From positions 1 to 64,000 of the forward strand of contig NZ_QBAW01000006.1 of the NCBI RefSeq assembly GCF_009689985.1: DNA of 64,000 nt. Direction: 5' to 3'. The position numbers and the translations under genes are program-made. The DNA comes from Helicobacter pylori (GTDB taxonomy: Bacteria > Campylobacterota > Campylobacteria > Campylobacterales > Helicobacteraceae). Every line of letters begins with the position of its first letter. The first letter of the stretch is position 1. Below are positions 36,756 to 47,222 of this stretch, in pieces. The notes under the pieces are model-generated. The model made no database searches, was not told where the DNA came from, and saw only the letters and a program-made list of their open reading frames with translations.

Positions 36756-37998
36756 AATTTTCCCTCTCCTTAATTTCATACTCTTTGATTTCTAAAAAAC
36801 TAGCCCTTAAAGGCTTATCGCTTTTGATTTTAATGGGGTTGAAGAATTGATCTAAGGCTTTAAATTCGCCGTCTTTTTGCGTTTCCACTAAAGCTTTTAG
36901 GGGCGTATTAAGCTTGAGTTGCAATTGCCTGAACGCCTTATTTTTATGCAAAATCAAATCTTTAATCGCATTCAAACGCTTTTTAGAATCTTCCAAACTC
37001 ACGCTATCAGTCATCAAGCTAGAGGGGGTGTCTTTTCGTTTGCTGTAAATAAAAGGGTGGATGTGCGTTAAGGGCAAGCTTTCTAAATTTTTAAACGCTT
37101 CTTCAAAAACGCTTCCGCTCTCGCCCGGATGCCCCACAATAAAATCCGTGCCAATAGCAAAATTCTTAGAAGCGATTGTTTCTAATAATTCCCTATCGCT
37201 TTTAGTGCGGTTTCTTCTATTCATCCTCTCTAGCATGAGATCATGGCTGTGCTGTAAAGCGATATGCAAATGTTTTTCTAAAAAATCCTCTTTTAAAAGC
37301 TCTAAAAATTCATCGTTGATTTGATTAGGTTCTAAGCTCCCAATCCTTATGCGCTTTAACCCAGCAATCTGGCTTAATTTTTTAATCAATCTTGCGATAT
37401 TACTCCCTTTATCTTTCCCATAGCTCCCCACATTGGTGCCGGTTAAAACCACTTCTTGAACCCCTTTAGAGCATAAAAGGCCCACTTGCTCTAAAATTTT
37501 CCTCTCTTCAAAACTCCTAGCTCTCCCTCTCACGCTTGGGATAATGCAATAATTGCAATCAAAATCACAGCCCTCTTGGATCTTGATAAACGCCCTAGTT
37601 TTTCCCACAAACTCGCTCACCATCGTGGTGTCTAAGTGCTTGTTTTCTAAATTGTCGTCTATAAAAAAACGCTTTTTTTCTTGCAAAAGCGCGTTAATCT
37701 TTTCTTTATTGTCATGCCCAAAAACGCCCTTTAAAAACCCTTTTTCAAAAAGCTCCTTGCCTTGGGTTTTCACCCCACAGCCAGTAAATAGCACTTCCTT
37801 ATTTAATCGCGCCATTTTTTTAGCGTAACTCCTTACTGTGCTATCGGCCCCATTGGTTACGGTGCAAGAATTGATGATAATAATATCGGCTTCTTGTTCT
37901 TCTAAAGTCGCCCTAAAATCCTTCAAATTCTCGCCCATCACTTGCGTGTCAAAAAGATTCGTCCTGCACCCAAAAGTTTTGAAATAGACTTTTTTCAT
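36742..37998 (-). CDS. mtaB: tRNA (t6A37) methylthiotransferase MtaB
   Basis: 418 residues. A radical-SAM methylthiotransferase with two Fe-S clusters: N-terminal Cys in TFGCRTN, NSCTVTNGADS and TGCGVKTQG, then the CxxxCxxC radical-SAM site in GCDFDCNYCIIPSVRGRARS. It adds the methylthio group to t6A37 in tRNA. It is distinct from MiaB encoded at 52239-53552. The start overlaps the mscS stop by four bases. Confidence 0.92.
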   Translation of the reverse strand: MKKVYFKTFGCRTNLFDTQVMGENLKDFRATLEEQEADIIIINSCTVTNGADSTVRSYAKKMARLNKEVLFTGCGVKTQGKELFEKGFLKGVFGHDNKEKINALLQEKKRFFIDDNLENKHLDTTMVSEFVGKTRAFIKIQEGCDFDCNYCIIPSVRGRARSFEERKILEQVGLLCSKGVQEVVLTGTNVGSYGKDKGSNIARLIKKLSQIAGLKRIRIGSLEPNQINDEFLELLKEDFLEKHLHIALQHSHDLMLERMNRRNRTKSDRELLETIASKNFAIGTDFIVGHPGESGSVFEEAFKNLESLPLTHIHPFIYSKRKDTPSSLMTDSVSLEDSKKRLNAIKDLILHKNKAFRQLQLKLNTPLKALVETQKDGEFKALDQFFNPIKIKSDKPLRASFLEIKEYEIKERENYAVF

Positions 37999-39566
37999 TT
38001 TTGTTCCCTTTTATTCCCAAAACCATCGCCTAGAAAATCAGCATCCACTTTAAGCAGCTTGCTGGTCGTATAAGCGATATGGATATTTTCTTCTTTCAAA
38101 AAAGCTTCAACAATTTCAGCCACAATCTTGCTCCTTAAAGACAGGGTCGCATACGAATTGGTTTGATACCACACCGAGATCTTTATCCCGTTACTTTCAG
38201 GCATCAAAAAGCATCGAGGCTTCACGCTCAAACTCCTTAAAGAATACCGGTCGCGCATTTTATTGAGCTGTTTATAGGTAATATCCGTGTATTCTTTAGA
38301 CAATTCCGTAGCGATATTGAGCGCAATTTTAGAAGCTTTTTTAAAATCAGAATCAAATGTAACGCAAAAATCCACGCCATCCCAAACCGTTTTCATCCCA
38401 AAATGGCTGTAATTAGCAAACATGGTGGTGAAAATATAATTATTAGGCACAAAAATAATCCGGCCCGCTCTCCTGTTGTTCGTATAAGTGGTAAAGGTTA
38501 CATCTTCTAAAATCGTAATGTGCAACATAGAAATATCCAACACATCGCCAATAAAAATATCCGTCCCCTTAGCGATACGCACCCTATCGCCCACATGCAC
38601 GCTCCCCCCAATCAAAATAATAAACCACCCAAGCAAGCTCATGAACAAATCTTTCATCGCAATCGCTAAGCCCGCGCTCGCAAAGCCTAAAACCGTGACC
38701 AAGTAAGTAACATTTTCTAAATACGAAAAAAGAAAGATTAAAACGATCACGCTCACATTCACGAAGTTAATGGCTTTATTCACGGTATAGACGCGCTCAT
38801 TATTTTCAATGTATTTACTAGAAATGATTTTTAAAATCCAAGCAAACACCACGCTCAAAAGGGCTGCTAAAAACACATAAACCAATTTAAAAAGCTGGTT
38901 TTTAACTTGAGATTTAACAATGCTTATAGCCTCATCGCTGTCTTTTTGGAAAATCCCAATCGTGGTTTTTAGAATGTTTTGAGCCCCTTGCAATTCCAGG
39001 CGTTTGGCTTGAGTTTGATAAATCTCATCGCTTAATTTCGCGCTTTTATCCAAAGCGTGCCACTGATTTAAAAGCTGGTGTTTTTGATCTAAAAGCCTTA
39101 AAACTTCTTCTAAAGAAGTCTGGTTGTTTTTAAGACTTTCATGCTTTAAATGCATGCTTTTAATGAAAGAAATGCCATCAATGATCGCAATAGGGTTAGC
39201 GATATTAGGGATATTGGGGATATTAGGGCGCTCTATCAAATCCTTAAAAGGATTGACCCCATAGCTTTCAAACATTTTTTGCTGGGATTCTAAAGCCTTT
39301 AAGGTGTGCTCTAAGGTGCTAATCTTTAATAAATCCTTGCTTTTTTTGTTTTTTAAACGCCTTAATTCCTGCCTCACGCTCTCTTTTTCGGTATAAATTT
39401 GATTGTAGATCTTATAGTTTTCAAATTTTTTCAACCACACATTATCGTCTTTGGCGAGTTTTTTATCCACCAAAGCCATTTGTTTTTGTATGGACAATAG
39501 CTCTTGGCTTTTATCTTCTGCTTGTAAAAACAAAAAACAAAAGAATAATAATACCCTTAATGCCAT
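37995..39566 (-). CDS. MscS-family mechanosensitive channel
   Basis: 523 residues. A signal peptide ([15 protein letters not shown]), then a long coiled-coil periplasmic part (about 30-210), several membrane helices ([53 protein letters not shown]) and the MscS beta domain ([20 protein letters not shown]). A short tandem repeat ([12 protein letters not shown], near 127-138) is encoded by a 9-base DNA repeat near 39207-39229. It should release solutes on osmotic downshock. It overlaps both neighbours (aroB and mtaB). Confidence 0.88.
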   Translation of the reverse strand: MALRVLLFFCFLFLQAEDKSQELLSIQKQMALVDKKLAKDDNVWLKKFENYKIYNQIYTEKESVRQELRRLKNKKSKDLLKISTLEHTLKALESQQKMFESYGVNPFKDLIERPNIPNIPNIANPIAIIDGISFIKSMHLKHESLKNNQTSLEEVLRLLDQKHQLLNQWHALDKSAKLSDEIYQTQAKRLELQGAQNILKTTIGIFQKDSDEAISIVKSQVKNQLFKLVYVFLAALLSVVFAWILKIISSKYIENNERVYTVNKAINFVNVSVIVLIFLFSYLENVTYLVTVLGFASAGLAIAMKDLFMSLLGWFIILIGGSVHVGDRVRIAKGTDIFIGDVLDISMLHITILEDVTFTTYTNNRRAGRIIFVPNNYIFTTMFANYSHFGMKTVWDGVDFCVTFDSDFKKASKIALNIATELSKEYTDITYKQLNKMRDRYSLRSLSVKPRCFLMPESNGIKISVWYQTNSYATLSLRSKIVAEIVEAFLKEENIHIAYTTSKLLKVDADFLGDGFGNKREQK

Positions 39567-40588
39567 TTTTCTAACACCTTTATGATCGTTTCTTTAGGGA
39601 TATGAGAGGCAATTTCAAACGCTCCAACGCCTTTAGGCAGAATGAATTTGATTGTCTTATTCTCGCTTTTTTTGTCTAAAAACAAGCGTTCGTAAAATTT
39701 TTGAATATCTGTGATTTGGTAATTAAATATCAAATCAAATTTTTTCAATAAATCTTCTATGCGTTCGTATTCTTTTAAAGTGAGCATGCCTAAAGAAAGG
39801 GCTAAATCATTAGCCATGCGTATGCCAATAGCGATCGCTTCGCCATGCAAAAACCGCTCATAATCAGTCTCTTTTTCTATCGCATGCCCAAAGGTATGCC
39901 CGTAATTGAGCCCAGCCCTGATATTTTGCTCCTTTTCATCTCGCGTAACGACTTGAGCTTTGATGCTAACGCTTTGAAAAACCACTTCTTCTAAACAATC
40001 TTTTAAATCCTTTGTTTCTAATATTTCTACCAGGTTTTTATCAAAACACACCGCCATTTTAATGATTTCAGCAACCCCTGCTTGAAATTCCCTTTTCTCA
40101 AGGGTTTTTAAAAAAGCCAGATCAACATAAACCGCTTTAGGCTGATAAAACGATCCGATTAAGTTCTTACCATAAGGCGTATTGATCCCTGTTTTCCCCC
40201 CCACGCTCGCATCCACTTGAGCGAGTAAAGTCGTAGGGATATTAATAAAATCAATCCCCCTAAAATAAATACTGCTCGCAAACCCCACCATATCGCTTAT
40301 CACTCCCCCACCAAGGGCTATCATTAAAGAATGGCGGTTTAATTGCATTTCAAAGGCGTTGTTTAAAATGCGCTCTAATGAATTAAAATTCTTGTATTTT
40401 TCTCCGGACTCTATCACGCACACTCTCACTTCTAAAGCTTTCAAGCGCTTTAATAAATACGATAAATGCAACCCGGCCACGATGCTATCGCTAACGATGA
40501 GGGCTTTTTGTTTCAATTCAATTTCAGGCAGTTCCCCCAAAAACACTTTATAGCTTTTTTCTTTTAAAGGGATTAAAATTTCTTGCAT
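39557..40588 (-). CDS. aroB: 3-Dehydroquinate synthase
   Basis: 343 residues. The second shikimate-pathway enzyme. [21 protein letters not shown] holds the NAD-binding loop, and [22 protein letters not shown] is the core signature. The metal ligands are expected in Glu/His at AGVAEIIK and [12 protein letters not shown]. It lies four bases after the TrkA-type gene and supplies chorismate used by genes elsewhere in the window. Confidence 0.96.
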   Translation of the reverse strand: MQEILIPLKEKSYKVFLGELPEIELKQKALIVSDSIVAGLHLSYLLKRLKALEVRVCVIESGEKYKNFNSLERILNNAFEMQLNRHSLMIALGGGVISDMVGFASSIYFRGIDFINIPTTLLAQVDASVGGKTGINTPYGKNLIGSFYQPKAVYVDLAFLKTLEKREFQAGVAEIIKMAVCFDKNLVEILETKDLKDCLEEVVFQSVSIKAQVVTRDEKEQNIRAGLNYGHTFGHAIEKETDYERFLHGEAIAIGIRMANDLALSLGMLTLKEYERIEDLLKKFDLIFNYQITDIQKFYERLFLDKKSENKTIKFILPKGVGAFEIASHIPKETIIKVLEKWH

Positions 40589-40592
40589 TCTT

Positions 40593-42035
40593 TCACTCCG
40601 CTATGGGGATAAAAATTTGAGGGTTATCATCGTTTAAAAACGCTAATTTTTCCACTTTAGTGGATAAAAACCACCAAAAGCGCGTGTGCGTGATACACTC
40701 TTCAAAAGGCATGAAATGCAAAATGGGGTTTCTTAAAGAATTGAGATACATGATAGGATTTCTAATATCGGTTTGAAAAATCTCAATCTTGCGGTTGAGC
40801 GTGTTGGCTAAATTTTCATAATGATTGACAATCTCGTTTTTATAGCGCTTGTTAGGGTCAAAATCATAGAGCAACAAGCCCAAATCCATTTGCATAGACA
40901 CGTCAAAAATCACTGAAGACATGTCTTCATTAATGCTTAAACTTTCATTCAAAACCACAATGCTTTGAGTGGTTTTAGACAAGCCAGAAGTGTTGGTTTT
41001 ATAAACCGGGGTGGCTGTTTTGTGCAAGGCTCTTCGGTGTTTTTTCAAGAAAAAAAGCTCTCTGCCTACCACAATCAAACCCATTTTTTTTTGGTGGTCT
41101 TCATGGAGTTTTTGGATAAAACTTTTCCCATAAAAATCAAAATTCACTTCAATGCTTTCGGTTTCTAGCGATAAAAATTTATGGTAAAACTTAGGGCTAG
41201 TGGGGTGTAAAACCTGAATGTAGAGCTTGTAGCTCTTTAAATGTTTGTGCAAAAACAAGGCTTGATACACATCGCGCATCATCGCTTTTCGGCTTTGTAA
41301 GCGCATATCAATGTATAAATAAATGCTCTTGCCAAAGGGGGCTGGAAACTGCCCCACATTGCTTTTGACTTGATGATACACCGCGTTTAAGATTTCCGGA
41401 TTGCCCGCCACTAAAAGAATGTCTCGTGGTTGGATAACCAAAGATTTAGTGGAGAGCAACAAAACATCGTTGCGATAAAGCCCTACAATCCTGTATTCTT
41501 TTTGCCTGATAGAGCCAATATGCCTGTAAGCAAAAATACTCCCAAAAGGCACATCAATCTCCATGATCTCGCCCTTGCCTAACCCAAACTCTCTAGGGGT
41601 GCTAGGGATATTAGGCAAACGAGAAATGAATTTATTGGCTAAAACTTCAAATTCATCAATCAAAATAAGCTTTTCATCTTTATTTTCTCCATTATTTTCT
41701 AAAGTTTTTTCACCATCTCTTTTCACGCTCAAAACCACGCGCATGCGTTTGAAATGGGTTTGAATGATTTTATGAATGATGCGCTGTTCTTTAAAATCTT
41801 GTATGATTAAAAACGCATCGCTCACCTCATCGTTTAACACTTGCAAAAGCCTGAAACTAGAAGTCGCATCAAAACAATGAAAAGCGAAAGTGCTCGGGTA
41901 ATTTTTAGGGATAAGGCTCTCCTCTTTGACAACCACTATATAAAAATTATGATTAGAATAATGCCTTAGCACCAAGTCTAAAAAATTTTTTGCTACAATG
42001 CCATCTAAAATAAGGGCGATTTTTTTCAATTCCAA
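40593..42035 (-). CDS. TrkA-type (RCK) NAD-binding/ion-channel regulatory protein, soluble
   Basis: 480 residues. The N-terminal half has the RCK_N-like Rossmann pattern ([22 protein letters not shown]). Residues 155-225 are a TrkA_C/RCK_C domain ([35 protein letters not shown]). The C-terminal half repeats a Rossmann-like fold. No membrane helix is seen, so it is a regulator, not the pore. Known as a COG3400-type hypothetical protein. The neighbour aroB does not suggest a specific partner. Confidence 0.72.
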   Translation of the reverse strand: MELKKIALILDGIVAKNFLDLVLRHYSNHNFYIVVVKEESLIPKNYPSTFAFHCFDATSSFRLLQVLNDEVSDAFLIIQDFKEQRIIHKIIQTHFKRMRVVLSVKRDGEKTLENNGENKDEKLILIDEFEVLANKFISRLPNIPSTPREFGLGKGEIMEIDVPFGSIFAYRHIGSIRQKEYRIVGLYRNDVLLLSTKSLVIQPRDILLVAGNPEILNAVYHQVKSNVGQFPAPFGKSIYLYIDMRLQSRKAMMRDVYQALFLHKHLKSYKLYIQVLHPTSPKFYHKFLSLETESIEVNFDFYGKSFIQKLHEDHQKKMGLIVVGRELFFLKKHRRALHKTATPVYKTNTSGLSKTTQSIVVLNESLSINEDMSSVIFDVSMQMDLGLLLYDFDPNKRYKNEIVNHYENLANTLNRKIEIFQTDIRNPIMYLNSLRNPILHFMPFEECITHTRFWWFLSTKVEKLAFLNDDNPQIFIPIAE

Positions 42036-42085
42036 ACTTCCTAAAAAATGATTACGCCATTATATCCAAGATTAAGGCTTAAACG

Positions 42086-43201
42086 ATGGATTTTCAACTC
42101 CAAGCTACTGATGATAACGCGCGAGCTGGTCTTTTAAATTTGGCCCATTCTCAAGTAGAGACACCCGTTTTTATGCCTGTAGGCACGCAAGGCTGCATCA
42201 AATCTTTAGACGCTATGGATATGCAAGAAATTTTAGGCGCTAAACTCATTTTAGCCAACACCTATCACATGTATTTAAGACCGGGTGAGAAAGTGGTTGA
42301 ACAATTAGGGGGTTTGCATCGTTTCGCTCAATTTCATGGGAGTTTTTTAACCGATAGTGGAGGGTTTCAAGCCTTTAGTTTGAGCGATAATGTCAAATTG
42401 CAAGAAGACGGGATCGTTTTTAAATCCCATATTGATGGGAGCAAGCATCTATTCACGCCCACTAAAGTTTTAGACATTCAATATTCTTTGAATAGCGATA
42501 TTATGATGGTTTTAGACGATTTAGTAGGCTTGCCCGCTCCACTAAAGCGCCTTGAAGCATCCATTAAAAGAAGCGCTAAATGGGCGAATCTTAGCCTAGA
42601 ATACCACAAAGAAAAAAACCGCCCCAACAACAACCTTTTTGCCATTATCCAGGGCGGCACGCATTTGAAAATGCGTAGTCTTAGCGTGGGATTAACGCAT
42701 GGGGGTTTTGATGGCTACGCTATAGGCGGTTTAGCGGTGGGGGAAAGCGTAGATGAAATGCTAGAAACGATCGCGCACACCGCCCCCTTACTCCCCAAAG
42801 ACAAGCCTCGCTACTTAATGGGCGTAGGCACGCCTGAAAATATCCTAGACGCTATCAGTTTAGGGGTGGACATGTTTGATTGCGTGATGCCCACCAGAAA
42901 CGCCAGAAACGCCACCCTTTTCACGCATTCTGGAAAAATTTCTATCAAAAACGCGCCCTATAAATTGGATGATACCCCTATTGAAGAAAATTGTGCTTGT
43001 TATGCTTGCAAACGCTATTCTAAAGCCTATTTGCACCATCTCTTTAGGGCTAAAGAACTCACTTACGCTCGTTTAGCCAGCTTGCACAATTTGCATTTTT
43101 ATTTAAAGCTGGTGAAGAACGCCAGAAACGCTATTTTAGAAAAGCAGTTTTTGAGTTTTAAAAAAGAATTTTTAGAGAAATACCACTCTTGTTCGCATTG
43201 A
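42086..43201 (+). CDS. tgt: tRNA-guanine transglycosylase
   Basis: 371 residues. It exchanges guanine 34 for preQ1 on the way to queuosine. The nucleophile Asp is in [13 protein letters not shown], the other catalytic Asp in [11 protein letters not shown]. Zinc ligands are in CACYACKRY and the later His. One of few plus-strand genes here; divergent from the TrkA-type gene, with AAGG upstream of its ATG. Confidence 0.96.
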   Translation: MDFQLQATDDNARAGLLNLAHSQVETPVFMPVGTQGCIKSLDAMDMQEILGAKLILANTYHMYLRPGEKVVEQLGGLHRFAQFHGSFLTDSGGFQAFSLSDNVKLQEDGIVFKSHIDGSKHLFTPTKVLDIQYSLNSDIMMVLDDLVGLPAPLKRLEASIKRSAKWANLSLEYHKEKNRPNNNLFAIIQGGTHLKMRSLSVGLTHGGFDGYAIGGLAVGESVDEMLETIAHTAPLLPKDKPRYLMGVGTPENILDAISLGVDMFDCVMPTRNARNATLFTHSGKISIKNAPYKLDDTPIEENCACYACKRYSKAYLHHLFRAKELTYARLASLHNLHFYLKLVKNARNAILEKQFLSFKKEFLEKYHSCSH

Positions 43202-43253
43202 GTGGTAAAATGTAAAAATACTAAAAAGCATTTTTTACAATCAATGACAAAGA

Positions 43254-43279
43254 GCTTGCGTGAGCAAGCGATAACTTTT
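43254..43279 (+). terminator. Probable terminator of tgt
   Basis: GCTTGC GTGA GCAAGC forms a perfect 6-bp stem with a 4-base loop at 43254-43269. A run of five T follows at 43275-43279, after ATAAC. Sited 52 bases behind the tgt stop codon. Confidence 0.5.
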
Positions 43280-43310
43280 TAAAAAAGCGGTCTTGGGGGT
43301 TAGGGGGTTT

Positions 43311-43361
43311 CTTAAGGGGGTTAAGGGGGTATTATCGCAAAATACCCACTATCCCCTTAAG
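43311..43361. repeat. Compound inverted repeat between convergent tgt and lpxL
   Basis: An outer 9-bp perfect inverted repeat (CTTAAGGGG at 43311-43319 with CCCCTTAAG at 43353-43361) encloses an inner 7-bp one (GGGTATT at 43327-43333 with AATACCC at 43341-43347). It would form a long cruciform or RNA hairpin on either strand. Both flanking genes end toward it, so a bidirectional transcription stop is plausible. Confidence 0.65.
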
Positions 43362-43458
43362 GAAGTGAGTTTTTGCTATAAAAATTAAATTTAAAAACCC
43401 TATTTTTTGAAAAAATGTAAGGTAAGTTTTTGAGTATCCATTCAAGGATAACAAAACC

Positions 43459-44445
43459 CTATCTTTGATAAATCTCAGGGTGGGTGCTTTTAAAACGCCT
43501 GTGGAACCAAAAATAACTTTCCGGGTGGTTTCTAATCACCTCTTCGCACAAACTCGCTTGGGCTTGCGTGCATTCTAAAATATCGTTTTCAGCGTTATCG
43601 GTGATTTGAGAGCGGATACTTTTATAATAAGTCGCTGTATAATGCGAATAATCGTCATTAAAATCAATGAATACCGGCTGGATGTCTATATTGTAGCGGC
43701 GCGATAAAATAGAAGCGATCGTGGTGTGCGTAGCGTCTTTATTAAAGAATTTCACCACCACCCCATCTTTAGGCGCAACATTTTGATCCACTAAAATCCC
43801 CACAAGGCCATTGCCTTGATTATACATTTTAATGAGTTCTTTCATCGCTCCCACTTTATTGACAAAACGCACCCCAAACGCCTCTCGCCTGCTCATGATC
43901 ATGTGATTGATAGGGGCAAATTTAGTCAAACGCCCCAAACACCCCCTACCATAATCCTCATAATATTGCGCCAAAGTCGTGCCTACCGCTTCCCAATAGC
44001 CAAAATGCATGCATAAAGTGATCGCTTGGCCTTCCTTGTTTAAGGACTTCCACACATTCTCTTCATTGATGAGCGTGAAACGAGCGTCGTATTCATCTTT
44101 AGGGATAAAGATCACTCTAATGGTTTCTAAAATGATGAAAGCAAAATTTTCATAACCCTTTTTAATGATCCTTTTTTTCTCTTCTTCGCTTTTAGAATCC
44201 CCAAACACAAAATCCAAATTGGCTTTAGCGTCAAAATAACGGTGCCTATCAAAGGTTCTCATCAGCCACGCCACAGCTTTAATGCACCTTAAAAACCACG
44301 AATGGGGCATTTTAGCCAACATAAACCCCAGAATATTCACTAAAGATTCCACAATAAAAATACTCAAAATACGCAGTTCTGTTTTAAAACCCTTGTCGTC
44401 TTTGTTTAATATTTTTTCGTGTATGAGTCGTTCTTTGTAAGTCAT
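43459..44445 (-). CDS. lpxL: Lipid A biosynthesis acyltransferase LpxL (HtrB) family
   Basis: 328 residues. A membrane segment near the N-terminus (IFIVESLVNILGFML) precedes the acyltransferase domain. The HX4E motif is HFGYWE in CMHFGYWEAVG. It transfers a secondary acyl chain to the lipid A precursor; the chain in H. pylori is an unusual long one. Start ATG 44445 is chosen because it overlaps the waaC stop as ATGA and AAAGGA precedes it, rather than the upstream ATG 44475. Confidence 0.9.
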   Translation of the reverse strand: MTYKERLIHEKILNKDDKGFKTELRILSIFIVESLVNILGFMLAKMPHSWFLRCIKAVAWLMRTFDRHRYFDAKANLDFVFGDSKSEEEKKRIIKKGYENFAFIILETIRVIFIPKDEYDARFTLINEENVWKSLNKEGQAITLCMHFGYWEAVGTTLAQYYEDYGRGCLGRLTKFAPINHMIMSRREAFGVRFVNKVGAMKELIKMYNQGNGLVGILVDQNVAPKDGVVVKFFNKDATHTTIASILSRRYNIDIQPVFIDFNDDYSHYTATYYKSIRSQITDNAENDILECTQAQASLCEEVIRNHPESYFWFHRRFKSTHPEIYQR

Positions 44446-45452
44446 TCTTTTTCCTTTAAAAGGTTTAAAACGCATTCTTTAATTTTTTTAGGATCTATGT
44501 TTTGGATAGAAAAATCCTTTTTATGATAGCTAGCGTTTGAATTACCGGTGAGCGAAACATTGATCGGGCTTTCTAATTTAAAACGCTCCATGGGCGTGTT
44601 GCCATAAAGGGTGATGCTGGGTTTTTGCAACGCCCATGCTAAATGCGTGATACCCGTATCGCCCCCAATGATCAAATCCATTTTAAAGAGCAACGCCTTA
44701 ATCTCGTTTAAAGTGAGTTTAGGGAGCAATAACACATCGCGCTGGTTTTTTAAAGCGCCATAAAGCGCATTAGCCTTATCTTCATCAGCATGCCATAGCA
44801 AGCAAATTTGAAAATTTTCTAACGCTAACGCCAGCTCTTTAAAACGCTCTATGGGGTAAGTTTTATTGATTTTAGAAGTTTCTAAAACAAAAAGGATTTT
44901 TGGCTTATTTTTATTCAAATTTAACGCATCAATTTTTGGAGAATCTTGGTAAGAAAACACTTTAGATCTAGAGCTTAAGCCCTCTGAAATTTCTTTTTTG
45001 GGCAAGTTTAGGGCATGAGAAAGGAGTGTGAAATTGCGCTTTAAAATAGGCTCATTATAAGCGATAGAAACTTTTTGCAAGTAAAAAAACGCGCTCAAAC
45101 CCTCCCTAGCCGAAGCGTAATCAAAGCCGACTTTTTTAGGGGCTTTTAACATTTGAGTGATGAGAGCGGATTTGATTAGGCCTTGCATGTCAATGACTAT
45201 ATCGTATTCATAAGCCCTTAAAGATTTAAAAAGTTTGAAAATCTTCAAAGGGTTAAAGGTCGTAAGCGTGCTTTTTAAAGCGATGGGGTGTAATTTATCA
45301 ATATAAGGGGAATGCTCTAAAATCGCACTGAATCTTTCATCCACAAACCATTCTATTTGAGCGTTAGTAAAACGCTCTTTAATCAGCGCTAAAAACACCG
45401 CGCTCACGATAATATCCCCAAGCGCTGAAAGCCTGACAATCGCTATCTTCAA
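44442..45452 (-). CDS. waaC: LPS heptosyltransferase I
   Basis: 336 residues, GT-B fold of family GT9. The N-terminus MKIAIVRLSALGDIIVSAVFL and the C-terminal GGDTGITHLAWALQKPSITLYGNT are the family motifs. It adds the first heptose to Kdo of the inner core. It overlaps lpxL and the Ppx/GppA gene by four bases each, forming an envelope gene cluster. Confidence 0.92.
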   Translation of the reverse strand: MKIAIVRLSALGDIIVSAVFLALIKERFTNAQIEWFVDERFSAILEHSPYIDKLHPIALKSTLTTFNPLKIFKLFKSLRAYEYDIVIDMQGLIKSALITQMLKAPKKVGFDYASAREGLSAFFYLQKVSIAYNEPILKRNFTLLSHALNLPKKEISEGLSSRSKVFSYQDSPKIDALNLNKNKPKILFVLETSKINKTYPIERFKELALALENFQICLLWHADEDKANALYGALKNQRDVLLLPKLTLNEIKALLFKMDLIIGGDTGITHLAWALQKPSITLYGNTPMERFKLESPINVSLTGNSNASYHKKDFSIQNIDPKKIKECVLNLLKEKE

Positions 45453-46903
45453 GCAAACTCTATCATCAAAGGAATGGGCTTAACGAGTTTAGGGAGCATC
45501 TCTTTAGCCAAGTAAAGCGTGTCATTAGAATGGATCACAAGCTTGTTTTTTTCTAGCGTGTATTTTAGATGGTGGTTGTCTGTCAGGCACAGATTTTCGG
45601 CTAAAGAAAGGATGAAACTCAGCCATTGTAAGGTTAAAAGGCTTGGCATCATCGCGCTCATGTGGGCGATAGCGTTATCTTTAGGGATTTTTTTATGGCT
45701 GAATTGCGCCAATAAGCAAATGATCGCTCTATCCTGGTGGCTAAAGCCATAACTCAAAGCGTTTAAAATAAAATACGCGCTGTGCTTGTGGGCTAAATAG
45801 ACGCTTAAAATCTTACCCATGCTCGCTAATTCCCCCGCAATCTTTAAATGGAAAAGGTATTTTTCATCTATTTTATGCAAAGGCGATAAGGCTTCAAACA
45901 ATTTCACGCATTCTTTTTTGACCTTTTGGCTGTGCTTTTCATGGGGTAAAAAGCGATCTTTTAAAGAGATTAGAGAGGGGTTGATATTGGGGGGGAATTT
46001 GTGGTAATGGTGGCGCAATAAATCGCTTAAAAACACGCCTTCTCTCACCCCTACGCCGCTGGTGATCATCAAAGAAGTTTTTAAATGCTCCAAAACGACT
46101 AGTAAAATCAACGCCCCGCTCCTGATACTATCCAAACGCTCTTCATTCACCCCTAAAAGCCGTAATTGATCTTCTTTGAGCGTAACAATCTTTTCAATGA
46201 ACGCTAAATTTTTATGCACATCTATTTCATAACCATGCAAAGAATCAATAGGGTAATCAAAGCGTTTCATCAATACCTTACTCAACGCCCTGATCGTCCC
46301 TCCCACCCCAAAGGCGTTTTTATGCTTAAAGGGCAGTTTAGAAACCTCTTTTTGGATAAAGGCTTTAGCGGTTTTGACATCTAAGTCTTTGTCTAAAAAC
46401 ATTTCTTTAATGCGAATCGTGCCAACATCAAGCGAGATGAGATCCTTAATCTTGCCCTTTTCAATCAACGCGCACTCCGTGCTACCCCCTCCAATATCTA
46501 TCGTGATCCCTGAATTTTTATGCAACAAATTCGCGCACGCAATCCCGCCATAGAGCGCTTCTTTTTGCCCGTCAATGATTTTGATTTGCAAACCGCAAGC
46601 CTTTTTCACCCTCGCTACAAACTCCAGCCGATTAGGGGCATCGCGCACCGCTGAGGTCGCTACGCATAAGATTTTTTTGCTTTTGTATTTAAGGGCGATT
46701 TCCTTAAATTCGCTCAAGGCTTTAATGGCTCTTTGCATGGGAATTTCTTGTAAAACCCCATTAAACGCATAACAGCCCTCTGAAATCCTAACCCTAGATT
46801 TGGTCTCAAAAAGCAAGTAAAACCCAAACTGGCTCGTCTTTTTAAAGATAGCCAAACGCACCGAATTAGATCCTATATCAATCACGGTTGTGATTTTAGC
46901 CAT
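45449..46903 (-). CDS. Ppx/GppA exopolyphosphatase / pppGpp phosphohydrolase
   Basis: 484 residues. An actin/hexokinase-like ATPase fold with DIGSNSVRLAIF (phosphate 1) and IDIGGGSTECAL (phosphate 2) and a C-terminal HD-like helical domain. Family members hydrolyse polyphosphate and/or pppGpp. The H. pylori enzyme has been discussed as having both activities; which is primary cannot be read here. Between fdxA and waaC, overlapping the latter. Confidence 0.9.
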   Translation of the reverse strand: MAKITTVIDIGSNSVRLAIFKKTSQFGFYLLFETKSRVRISEGCYAFNGVLQEIPMQRAIKALSEFKEIALKYKSKKILCVATSAVRDAPNRLEFVARVKKACGLQIKIIDGQKEALYGGIACANLLHKNSGITIDIGGGSTECALIEKGKIKDLISLDVGTIRIKEMFLDKDLDVKTAKAFIQKEVSKLPFKHKNAFGVGGTIRALSKVLMKRFDYPIDSLHGYEIDVHKNLAFIEKIVTLKEDQLRLLGVNEERLDSIRSGALILLVVLEHLKTSLMITSGVGVREGVFLSDLLRHHYHKFPPNINPSLISLKDRFLPHEKHSQKVKKECVKLFEALSPLHKIDEKYLFHLKIAGELASMGKILSVYLAHKHSAYFILNALSYGFSHQDRAIICLLAQFSHKKIPKDNAIAHMSAMMPSLLTLQWLSFILSLAENLCLTDNHHLKYTLEKNKLVIHSNDTLYLAKEMLPKLVKPIPLMIEFA

Positions 46904-46912
46904 TGCTAGCCT

Positions 46913-47167
46913 TTAATCTTGCTCTTTTAAGCTTTCGTATTTGTATTTCAATTCCTCTTTGCTCTCTGCATTGTTAGGATCCGGTAAAATCGCATCTACA
47001 GGGCATACGCTCACGCAACGAGGCTCATCATCATCATACCCGTAACACTCTGTGCATCTGTCTGGATCAATATTATAAATGGGATCGCCCTCTTCAATCG
47101 CCTCACTAGGGCATTCTTCTCTGCAAGCATCGCACGCAATGCATTCATCATTCACCAATAATGACAT
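46913..47167 (-). CDS. fdxA: 2[4Fe-4S] ferredoxin
   Basis: 84 residues. Two cluster motifs: CIACDACREECPSEA and, after a longer loop, CTECYGYDDDEPRCVSVCPVDA, typical of the allochromatium-type ferredoxin with extra residues between the second-site cysteines. It feeds electrons to and from the 2-oxoacid oxidoreductases; disruption is linked to metronidazole resistance in H. pylori. AAAGGAG precedes the ATG. Confidence 0.93.
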   Translation of the reverse strand: MSLLVNDECIACDACREECPSEAIEEGDPIYNIDPDRCTECYGYDDDEPRCVSVCPVDAILPDPNNAESKEELKYKYESLKEQD

Positions 47168-47222
47168 GACTAACTCCTTTTAAAAGTTTGAATACGATTT
47201 TTACTCTAAATTAGCTTAAAAT

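Noticed and set aside
36755..36779. Longer N-terminus of the FtsH-like protein from 36779
   Set aside because: AAGGAG is positioned for ATG 36755 and the longer form would overlap mtaB further.
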